A DNA stretch of 64,000 nt from NCBI RefSeq assembly GCF_000764305.2, contig NW_025936241.1:1-64000 (forward strand). Reading direction: 5' to 3'. Shown here one piece after another: positions 11,101-23,100 of this stretch. This DNA is from Hyalella azteca (Eukaryota; Arthropoda; Malacostraca; Amphipoda; Hyalellidae). Positions within the stretch are counted from its first letter, which is position 1. Every line of letters starts with the position of its first letter. Both the position numbers and the translations under genes were made by a program. The notes under the pieces are model-generated. The model did not search any database, was not told the origin of the DNA, and saw only the letters and a list, made by a program, of their open reading frames with translations.

Positions 11101-14100
11101 AAACCACGGAAGAATTCAGTCTTGCTGGCTGTAAATTGTTTGTCACCAATCATTTTGGGATATGATGGATGCAAGACATCTCCTGCGATGTTGAGAGAAG
11201 TACGCTGGAAGGCGTCGCCATGTTCCTCGAGAGGTGAAGCTCCTTGCTTGGAGCAGCGCCGCGGCGTCTTTCACCGCTGAGTGCAGCCGTTAACGAGTAA
11301 CTGCGCGTCGTCAGCGACGCTACTGCTCAACACGCTTCACTGGCTTCCTCTTTTTTTGTATCCAGATGCATATCATAACAGTCGAGCTCTGCTGTAACTT
11401 TCTCGTTTCATCCTGCGTCTAGATTGGTATAACTTCTGTATGACAAAAGGTATCATGTTGAGAGTTCTCAGCTGTCCGGATCCTGCACAAAATGTTCGGT
11501 TACATTTTCATCTAGATAGGTGCGTTTAAAAATAATTGTCATAACGCCAGAATGCGTCCGTTGCTACCTTTTTTATGTGATCTAGTTGTTATTTTCAATG
11601 TAGGAAGTGCTTGCATTTTCTTGTGCTGTTAAGGCAAAATGAGATTTTCCCCTATAATGGACAATACTTATTTGGGACAATGCTCTCTTTGGTCTAATGT
11701 TAGCCTACAAGTTACCAGTCAACGTTGATTACCTAGAGGAGCATTTGCTCTGGAGCAGAGATTCCTGTCATGATGAGAAGGACCACCGTCTCTTTGTTAA
11801 TGTGGTGCAAACCAAATTTTATTTGTAGCGAAAGAGCCAAGATATAATTTTCTCATTGGCCAAGATCACTTTTGTGAGAACAAACTTGTTATTTGTAGCA
11901 ACCTGGGTTTATAATAAAAATTTAAAGTGACGCTTTTTTTGTTACAAAAAAAAAACAGTCCCATATTTTTGCTCCGAAATCTTCATTGTTATGCATCAGG
12001 AGATCGAATAGCTCAAGATTCTTGACACATTCTTTGCAGTGAAAATAGCTCAAGATTCTTGACACATTCTTTGCAGTGAAAAGAATGTGTCAGACATGAC
12101 ATGCAGCTTCTGACTCTGTACAGATGTGCCAGCAAGTGTTCACGAGTACAAGTGTGATAGGTACAGGCTCACACGTACCCACCTATGCTCATCAGTTTTC
12201 AACTTGAATTGCATCATGATCTACCATATCCTAGCTAACAGAAACGCGTACATTAAAACTTTCATTCATGAGCTGGCCTCGAACTCTCACGCATGCAATG
12301 CATCATGACGCCAGCTGATTGTTCTGACGAACTTATTAAATTCTATATTTTCATCCTGTCTCACTTCATCATTCATACTCGTAATGGACTAAAGGCTTTT
12401 TTCTGGATTTTTTTTTTAGGATGCCAATTTCGATCAGCTGATACCCGGATCGAACATGTCGTTAGTCCCTGGTGGAAACGCTTAAATCGCTGCTGGCCAA
12501 GCTGTCTGAATCTTGGCTTAGCTCTGATTTTCATATGACGATCCTAACATTAAGCTATCACGTACGTTAGACTTTAGTTAATTGTCGTATTTCCGCTTTC
12601 ACTGTAGGGATGATCATTCTGCACACCCGAGAAAGCTTTCTGTGCATTTGTCATTGCTTCATACTTTAGAATTAAGATACTTCCATCGTCTTTAATTGAG
12701 ACATTTTTTTCGCATATCTTGAAGGTTGAGTGTTTATTTCTTGTACTGTTACCTTTCTGTAGTTACCGTTGACTGCATGTATGATGATCCTGCCAAATTC
12801 GATTCCTCGAACTCTGCCGCATTCTTCGTGTATTATGCCATTTGTCTATATCTTTGAAGTTTAACCAACTCGAGTAGAAACGAGTTTCAGGACCTCACTT
12901 AACACATACGCCAATATCCCTACAGAAACCTGGTGCATTATCGCTGGTCCTGACTGCCACCGCCGCGCACCATGTTCTATTTGGCTGTCTCAAATTTGTT
13001 ACGTCTCAGCCATGTATGGTTGATATCGAATTTGCTGTGCAGCGAGGAGGAGATTTTTTGTCGATCAGTTCGATCTTATTTTTTTAATGACGCGTAAACT
13101 GATGTGTTGCTTATTTGATAATAACGGGTAAAGCGACTAGTCGCGTGAAACAAGTTTTTTCCTTGTGCGTGTGTGTCATTTAGCCGTAATGGCAATAACC
13201 GACCTTTCGTCAACTGCATTTCACCTGCGTGAGTAATTCAACAAGTACTTTCATGGTTTCTTAGGTGGACGATCTACGCTTAAAAATCTCCTGAAAAGTA
13301 GTTATAGATGCACACCGTTTTCGATCTTTTTGCATGTATATGTATATGTTTTGAAGAACAGTTGATGCATAGTACAGTGATTTTGATTTCGTTTCCGCTC
13401 TCTAAGCCTGCTTGATGCTGTTTTCCCGCCACCTACTAGCAACACACCTACATTTGCTCACTAACTCGAGACGTTAATCATCTCTGCTTCAGCACTCACA
13501 ACTTTAACCCCCATCGTTAAGTTTCACATTTCGGGTTAATTCCATAATTTAAGTGACGAGTTGCGTACGTCTGCATGAGCTGCATCTAAATTTGCGCCTG
13601 CATTTCTGAACCAACTTTGTTCCGTTTACGATTATCAGCGAATGTTTCAACTACTTATAACCTCTAAATATTAATGAACGTTTTGTAATGATAACCGCTA
13701 ATTTCTTCAATTTTAGTACGATGATTTATCGATTTACTATTTTTCTATTCCATTGATGCATTTAGTAAAAGTACAGCCAAGATTGTAGTGTGCGGAAAGC
13801 GCTCCCGTGCGAGGCTAAGTCGGTCGATGGAAGCCCGTGCGAGGCTAGGAAAATCTATTATCTTCCTCAATGCTGGTTTACTGACGATTTGACTAAATTT
13901 TTATTATTAAATACACTTTTAGTTATATATTATGATGATATTATTATTCGTAACTCATTTTAAAATCGTATTCAGTAAGAATGTTGTTAATATTAAAGTG
14001 TTTGTTGACGTGGAAGACTGAAATGTGTGGCGACGCTAGGCAACGAGAGTTGGCCCAAGGCGTTTGGAGGGGACGCGGGAGTTGGGGTGAGGGAGAGATG

Positions 14101-17100
14101 GCGGGAGAATGGGGCGATTTGCGGCAAAGGGACACCGGGAAGTGAATGTCGTTTTGGTCTATAATTTATTTACATTCTTAGCGTATCGCATTATAATATG
14201 TTGAGTATTCATAGAAATTTATATTATTTTATTTCAGTAGCAATGAACAATACTAAGTGACTAAATGCTGTATATGGCGATGTGTTGATAGGGGGCTTCT
14301 GTTGGGTTGGGGGGGCTCGTGTACAGTTCTTGTATGCTTTTGTAGCCGTGTGCGTACTTTGAGACAGATAAACGCATGTACACACACACGTACACGCTAG
14401 GCCGCGTGTGTATGTGTGATGACAGGCATGGTTCTTATACCTTACGTTCTCGTGTAATATTCATTAATGCCTATAGCGCATTCTGATTTGAAGCTCCATA
14501 CAAGGTCGTCAGTCAGTATGCGTGTGAACGACTTTTAAACTTGAGTTGCTTTATTCGCAGGAGTTGCGTTGTTGCTCCTGGAGGAGTTGCGCGAGAAACT
14601 TAGTTTTAGAAACTTCCATGTCGATGTTAGTTCCTTCTCATGCAGTGTCGTTGCTCTAACGAACTAACTATCGTATTAACTTAAATAAATTCTTATGCCA
14701 GTTCCGGTAACGTGCACTTGGATGCGTTTTTTTTTTGGAAATATGAGCAGATGAAACTCGTTTAAGAAAAGCATTGAGGATAAATGAAACTCCGCAGCAG
14801 CAGATGGTCCTTTGTGTATATGCTTGGTTACTGTAGCAGCAGCCGGAGCCTCATGCTTGAGGCCGGAGCTGAGTTGCTCTGGCGCATTGCTGGTTGCAAA
14901 ACTAGAATTCGCAGCCATGATTTCTGACTCAGCGTGTCACCTGGTCAAGAATGAATGTGATGAGACAGTGGTGCATGTCATATGAGATTGTGGGCCTATA
15001 CGTATGGTGTAAGATTTGCAGTAGGAACTCGAGCCATGCCTAACATTCATTAGCGAGGTTTCAATAGCGCCTTGATTTTAGCTTCAGACGGTTAATTGTT
15101 TAGTCATTAGCGAAATGCCTTGTACTTAAAGGGAAGTAGCTGGTAAATTTTTGTGAAGAATGGAATCATATTATCATAATTGTGTTTCAATGCTGAGATG
15201 AAGGTCTCTTGACGTGATCTCTATGTAAGAAAATGTAGCCTGGCCTCCTCGTGGATAATGTAGCGAAATTTATTTAACACAATAGGGAATATTCAGTTCT
15301 CGTCAATTATCGTTTGACATCCATCTTGGGATCTTGAATATGAACTTTGTTGGTACATACTGGAAGTTCTTATTTCAATGACTGTACTGAGAATAAGAAC
15401 TCACCAGGCCAGTTATGTGACTCGAATCTTCTCATTAGCCGACGTAAAATGTGAATACTGCTGTGTAGTGCTACACTGGTATGATATTCACTTCAAGCCT
15501 ACTAATTATCTTAGGTCTTTTATGAATGGTTTTTGCCATTTTACATGCCTCACCAAGTATTGAATGTTTTGCCGCTATTTGCAAGAAAGGAATTTATTAT
15601 ATTTATTCATAAAATCGAACTTCGTAAATTGATTTAAACAATCATTATTTCGAAATTTGATCTGAATAATGGTGTATTAATGTGTCGTTTGATCTGAATA
15701 ATGGTGTATTAATGTGCTAATGAAGCAGTAATTTGTATGTGTTTGTATGCTGATGATCCGTGTGCGTGTGTGCACGAGTGAGGTGGTGTATCGTTCCATA
15801 GCTTCGCTGGTGCAACGGTGCCAAGTCTCCGCCTCTCCTATGATGTGGCTAGGCCGGCTGGTGTGCGCGCTTGTGCCAAATGTTCTGCTGCTCCGCACTC
15901 TAGTGTGCCGTTGGTTGCGTGGTTCCTGCTATTGTTGATGTTTTTGACGTCGTAGTGGTGATGTAGCCGCTGGTGTAGAGGGTTGCAGCGCCAGCAGCCG
16001 TTCGTTCCCTGTTCCTAGATCCGGTCTTAGTGTATCGGAGAACTGCTGCTGATGCTGCTTTGTACCACCACTTCATGCTGATATTTGGTCAGGCCGCCTA
16101 CTTAATTATTGTCTATTTGTTGTGACATACTTTTCATTGCGATGATTGTTTATAATACGGCTTGGACGTGACGTTTACACCGACATGTTTCTAATGGAGA
16201 GCTCCGTTATTTACTTATTGCCATGGGTTAAAAGATGTTGAGATAAGTTATGGCTTGAAACATTTTCCTACGCCCCACTTCAGACGCATTCTTGGGTGTG
16301 TTCAGTTTTTGAAATCTCTCGTGTTGATTTTCTAAATTTGCGCTTCAAGTTATTAGCAAAAACGATCGTTTCCGTAATGTTGGGCCGAGGGAATACTTTC
16401 CATCTGCTACACTCCATAGACCGAGTGTATGTATCACCAGTGTATCATTACTGTTGTTCAGCCTTGGCGCTCGTCAATTCTTGACGTCGAATGATCGTAT
16501 TTCCTGCGCAGTTTCAGTATTCAATGATCGTACTCTTCACACATGTTTGCCTTCTATCTCGTCTCAACTTCTGTAAATTTTTTTATAAATTGTGGCTGGC
16601 ATTGAATCGCTAGTACCCGTGTAACAAATATCTTGAATTGTGAACATTGCTCCAGATGAAGCTTTACTGCGACTGCTCCTCTCGCCTCACTAGATGTGCT
16701 GTGAAACAAAGACGTTTCTGTCGTAGGCGTCCTACCTAAGCTTTATTCCCTAAGGACATGAGCGTAGATGAGTACATTTCAGTGTCAAGGTTGACATTCA
16801 TGAAGTGAGCGGAGGGGCGAGCGCGGCGGTGCACAAGGCAAGGGTGTGCGCCGCAAACATTAGTAACCATGGTAGTCCGGAGCCCTCAACCGTGAATCGT
16901 TTATTGATTGATGTTTTAGTGCTGATGTCCCCCTCCTGTCTCACGTTGCTGCACTTCCCTTCCTCTTCTCTATTGTTCACACTCCTCATCGAGCTTGCCG
17001 GGAATGAACCCTTGCCATGACGCCTTTTCTGCGCTTGATTTGCTGCTCAATAATTGTTATGTTGGTCGTCGCTACATCATAAGCTGCATTACAAAACTAA

Positions 17101-20100
17101 TAAGTCGAAGATACAATAAGCGCTAACTAATAATGACTTGTGCTCCATGTTCGTGACTGATAAATTCATTTGAGATAGTAGACCAATAACCCGATAATTG
17201 TGCTCCAAGTTCAGGACTGATTAATTCAGCTAAGTTAGTGACAACACCACATGATTATGGATGGACAGCGTCGTCACTGTATAGTGTATACGAAGTAATG
17301 TACAGTGACGTTCACAACGTACGGAGTAATGTACAATGTATGCTTATCCCATATTCAGATCCTGCCTTAATCATGAAATGATCTAGCAGTGTGATTTTTT
17401 TTGCCTCTAACGCACGATCTGTTGTGAATGACTTAGTCGCGTAACGAGCTCATTTTTACCCTAATAGTTCACTAATAGGGCACGTAAGATACGAGCAGTA
17501 AAGAGGCTTTCCTTGATCAATTCTGATTTAAATTATCTGCTTCTGCCCACGTTTGATTTGAACCGTTGCGTCTTTGTATTCTTTGCTATAGCATTCGTTT
17601 ATTTTAGGTAGAGCCCTTCACCAGAAGAAATTTGTTTGAAAGAATGTCATTTTCATTTCAAACTTGTTTGGAGTTAAATTCATTTTCTTCCGCCCTCTAA
17701 AGATTTGTACAAAAGCAGGGTCGACGAGTCTCAAAGTGACGACGTGTTTCGCCCATCACGGATCATCTTCTGGAAGTTCATTTAAATTATAATTTATTGC
17801 GTTTTAGTTCAATGTAGTCTACCCTGCAACCATCCTGGAAGCTCCTCCTCCACTCATCATGCTCGGTGATGAGCGAAACTCGTTGCCTGATTTTGTTGAC
17901 CTGTCATTTGGATTAATTTCAAGCATCGTTTACCCTGTTATTGTACCTATTATTCGACAGCTCGAGAAACTAAACTCTAAAGAATTTCTGATCAGATATG
18001 ACATTATTTTTCTTCAAAATTCAGCTATTTTTTTACACTAAGCCATAAGAAGCATTTCGACGTTGGATGCGTGGTACAGATTCTCAAGGTGTGCACTCGT
18101 GGTGTAGCTATGAGTGACGCTACTTCAATGCAGATGTAATTATTGTAATCAATATTATTCGAACAAAAGTGCGTCTGGAAGAGTAGGAGCAACCTGTCAT
18201 TTCGAGGTACTTGCCATCTTATGATCTAAGAGATTGTATTGTATCGTTGGGATAACACATACACCGTATCTTCCCGATCCAAATGGGCATAATCATGTCT
18301 GTTATTTATCTGTGATTCGTCATTTATTTACTTGCCAGTTACTTTAATTTGTGGTCCTTTATTTACTTTATTACATGTTCACACATTAATTTATTGTTAT
18401 CTTCTTGCAGGTATGGCCCGGTGCAGAGTGTGAAGCACCTCAATGGGCCGTCTGATAGTAGCGACGCAAGCAACAATAATGCCAGCAACAATAACAACGG
18501 TGGTGGCAACTGCTACACCGTCGCCTTCGTTGACATTTGTTCTGCTGCCAAAGCCCACAAAGCTGACCACCGTATAGACGATCGCATCTTGAAAACAACG
18601 TATTATGAACCGTCAGTGGCATCGCTGTCAGGCGGCCACTACTCCTCTGGAGGTGCAGCTCAGTCGTCGGGTGGTAGCTCTGTTGGCTCTGGTGTAAGCC
18701 ACTATCCCTCTGGTCCCTCACAGGCACAAGGCCTATCTCAGACTCCACTCGGATCAAGGAGCCCTAGATTTGCCACTGGGTGAGTATATTACTTGGCCTC
18801 GCGTATATTATTTTCTGATGATAATTATATTGCTGGTGATTCTTATTGATGGGCATTTTATTGTCACGATTTCATGTTACTAGTTATAGCAGGGACGTGG
18901 CCTTTGAGTCTGCTGGTATCTTACGAGTGTCACTCAATTTCATTATGTGTGCTCTTAACTGCGAAACATCTTTGTGTATTTACCTCATTTTTACCTGTAA
19001 GATGTTATCAATGTTGTCGGTGGAACCCGTAATGCAGTTTATTCTTGATACAGTGAGCGGTATCTTACGTGTTTATCACAGTGCCAAAACAAAGTGTCAT
19101 AGTGCTGCAAGTGGAAAATATTTGTGCTTCTGAAGTAATCTTTACCTAAAAGTGAAATATAAAAGGAAGTGCTTTGAACTCCGGAGTGTTAAATATTAAC
19201 ATCAGTGATTTTATGTGCGGTGCTCAATAAGGCTACAGTGAAGTTAGTGTATAATAAATGAGTGTATCTTGAGCCTTCGCAGTTGTTAACATGATATATG
19301 TGATGTTTCGTAATATATTTCGTAATTAACGATGGAAGAATTGTGTTTACTTAGCTGTGCTTCACTGTGGCAATCAGAATATCGCTTTCAATTGTTTGAA
19401 TACAATGTACATGTGATCATTTTTCTTATTCTTCTGTCTTGTACTAAAACTTTTTTATTTTACGTTGAGATTGAGTTCTCAACTTTTGTTCTCTTTACAC
19501 CGATTGTATTTAGTTATAAGACGATATTTTTTATAAGATTTTACTTAGATTTTTTATTTAATGCCTTCATGTATTTTTACAGGATTGTTCTTTAATCTTT
19601 TCCCCGCTCCTAAGGCGCGCTTTTGAACTTGCATATTGCTTACGTAAAGCTAGTCTATTACTATTAGAGTGACAATAGCCATTGATTGTCCCTGCTTGTT
19701 TGTGGTTCTGTGTGTTTCAATATGCTTTGAGGTACGAATGTAGTATGAAGATATCTGAACGCTCACCAATATTAGCTATTATTATTTATTAATATTATTA
19801 ACTATTTCTTTTGGTGTACATTCTGCTAACTTGATCCACGCTGTAGATAATTTTGTTTCCAATTTCATTTGTCGGTGGCGTGTTTGTTGCACACATCTAG
19901 AATTTAGGTGAAACTAATATTAGCTAATGGAATTATTATGGAAATGATCATTTGGGTCACTTGTAAAAAGTAATCCATGAGGCATCTGGCGTTGCAATTA
20001 CGTTGATTAAAAGTCGTTGAAATATCGTTGATTAAACGTCGTTGGAATATCGTTGATTAAACGTCGTTGAAATAACGTTGATTAAACGTCGTTGGAATAC

Positions 20101-23100
20101 CGTTGATTAAACGTCGTTGGAATAACTTTGATTAAACGTCGTTGGAATATCGTTAATCAAAGGTTGTTCCAACGAAATCGACTCTTAACATTCATTTAAC
20201 TAAATCAACATGTAATCAATGTCGTTGCAACGTCATTTGTATGGAGGGAATTATTCGTCCCCGCGGCTAAGTTTTCCTTGCTTGCTGATATCGGCTGTGA
20301 AAGTCCTTATCCTTGTTCAGTATAACAAAATTCGTTGCTCGTGCCTCAAACTAACGTGCATTCTCCTTATAGATGGCGCTCTTGTGAGTTGAAAAGTGTT
20401 AATTAGTCAGTAAATTGATACTATGCTTATGAGAGGTTTGAAAAGAATAAAGACTTGAAACCGCGAGATTGAGCCAAGTTGTGTACGCTAAATTTATCGT
20501 ATTTTGAACCACTATTAGGTAAAGTATTGTGATATTTCTAGAAAGTTCCGAACTGTTTGTTTCGATTTTGAAAAGCTGTATTTTTGCACGAATATATTTG
20601 CATTGGTACCGATTGTTGTTAGCATTTTTTTTTTATTTTAAGTTTTTTTCTTTCACGTTTTAAAACACGCCTTGCAAGAGCGCCATTCTCTTGAATTTCC
20701 CGTTAACGCAAGACCCCAATAATTCGGAAAATCGAGCAGTCCTGCCAATGCATTTCTTATTAAAAATCCGTTTCGTAGAAACTTCACTTGCATTGATGTT
20801 TAATGCACTTTGATTGCTATTAGCCATTAGCTCAAACACCGTGCAAACAATCTACAATATATTTTAGCATATTTCCTATCGCGATGCTAGAAACTCAATA
20901 GCAGTCCTTATAGTGCAGCCGAGTAGGTCGTTTGTTCGTGTCACGGGAGGTCCTTGTATTTAATGGTTGTTACATAGCCAGAAAAGTGTAGTTTCATGTC
21001 GATCTCATTATCCACACTGCCTGAATATCCGTAAACATTTTTGATTCTAATTTAGTTAGCATTATAAAAATATCGTTTGAAAACCTTTTACGCTTCGCAA
21101 CCATTTCGAGCTAATAGTTGTTTGTCACATGTGGTATCACTGAAAGTCTTGCGTCGCTGTGATGCCAGTGACATGCATGCAATCACGTGGGTGTTGTTCT
21201 ACACTCTACAGTGTAGTAAGAGAGAGGGAGATGGGGCGAGAAACCTGGCATATGGAGAAAGCTTCTTGTCTCAGGAAGTGCCGTTCGCTTATATATATAT
21301 CTAGTCTTCGCCTCTGTGCCTGCTGCCTCAGTTGTTACTATGGCGTTCTGCTTGCCTGCTGCTGCCTTTGCCACAATACTATTGTTGTATCATCGTCACG
21401 ACCATCATTATATATATGACTTGATAAGGATGGGAATTACGTTGACGCTTGTTAGGGTTTCAATAAATAATTGCAGCGGGGTCTGAGATGTGTCAAGCTG
21501 TAGTCTAATATTATCGTATGTTGCTCAACCTTTTGCATTTACTCGAGCCATGAAGCTTAATGCCCCCTGAAAGGAACGTATGTTACTTCTTGTAATTCAT
21601 TTCAAGAGGATCAAGTCTGGATGACAGACAGAATTATTGACTATCAACAGTGATCTATGCTTGTTAAATGTTACTTATCCATGCCAGGGTCACGATCGTA
21701 ACGTGATACTGGTTACTGATGATATATTGAACTGTACACTTCTGCTCGGATAATTCAAGTTTTATTTGCTATTGTTTGTAAAAGTATAGAATTCATTCTT
21801 TTCGAGCTGAAAATACCGCCCTATGTTCTCGTCTAAGCAAGTTATTTTAGTTTCTTGGTACTCCGTTTATAGCGATTGTGCGTGTTTTTTTCCGGAAAAT
21901 ATCATTATTCGCTAGAAATATTTTTCTTTATTGTAAAAAGTGTTTGGATAGGAGAACAAATTTACAGGCTATCAAAAATGTGGTTGTTTGACCGTGGCCC
22001 AGGTGACGGTGGGTGTGGACACCTGACACGACAGCTGGTAGCTGTGGCGACAGTATCGCGCTTTATTGTTTGCCTCCGAACAATGATATCGCTGTCCATT
22101 ATTGAGGTCAATTGTCTGTGTTGCCGCAATTAACCACGTAAGGGTTTCTTGAAAGCAACACATATGCTGGTAAACTCGTGACCTCAGGCCACTGAGCTCT
22201 AGGCGTCTTCCATGGCGCGTTGCCTAGTACGTTTGCAACACTTGCTTCGCGGTGATACTTAAGTTGAAGCTGTTGAGGAAGTAATTTCTGATTCGCTCAT
22301 CATGATTATTGGCTTCTCTTAGGTGAATTATCGGTTGACAATTATCAAGAAGGTCCATTTAGTGTGTTGCTTACAAATTCATGGTGAATTGCTATAGTGA
22401 TAAAATGTCTCGTACGATGAGGTGTGTAGTCAAGGTTTTTTTTTTTGCATCACTCAAATTCCACTCCTAAGATTTATCATTGCTCGCGATTGAAGTGATG
22501 TGGTTTCCGTTTAATAGTTCCTATTTCTGATTCGCTCATCATAATTATTGGCTTTTCTGTTTTGTATTGGATCGTGTCGCGTATGGTATTAGTCTATATT
22601 GACATTTATTTTATCAGTGCTTAATTCGACCGTGTAGAAGATGAGGAACGAAGGAAAGATTGCTTTTTGAAAAAGCAGTACCGGTTAGTGGGCTCAATGG
22701 ATGCCAGACGCGTAAGTTTACAAACTCGTTATTTTTACACTTTTGTATGATCAAGTTCTGCTTGCGCCAGAAAATAACTAGCTCAGCATCCAGCAATGCG
22801 CCAGGGCAACTCGGTTCCAACCTCAAACAGAATCGTTTATCACCGGACAAGTGATGAACATTTGTTTTGCAGAATCGTGGCCGTAAGCTGGCTACTGCAT
22901 TGTTATGTAGGTGGTTGGTTACGCACCAGGGGCCATACTTTTAAAACTCGCTAAGTGAACGTAAGCACTTACGCTCTATTTTCTTGTCTATGATTGGTGG
23001 ATTTTGCTAGAAAGGCCGTCAATGATTGGCTGATGAACTTACGAACTCTTAACTTTTTTTGAAAGTATGGGCCCAGGTGTCAGTCGAGTCATCCATATTA

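Larger units (their letters stand above)
2118..18410 (+). other. spen: spen intron 1 (16.3 kb)
   Basis: The donor is GTACGT and the acceptor is TTCTTGCAG. I found no convincing exon or RNA gene inside. Short open frames on both strands lack domain signatures and often arise from repeats. Recognisable contents are small tandem duplications (4733-4814, 5035-5235, 7577-7645, 12009-12081, 15657-15717), one fragment of a dispersed repeat (14854-14893), and an inverted pair of GCGAAAC-containing motifs (17735-17885). Several hundred-base GC-rich islands (about 6280-6360, 9700-9780, 14030-14130) could be regulatory, but nothing specific identifies them. Confidence 0.9.
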
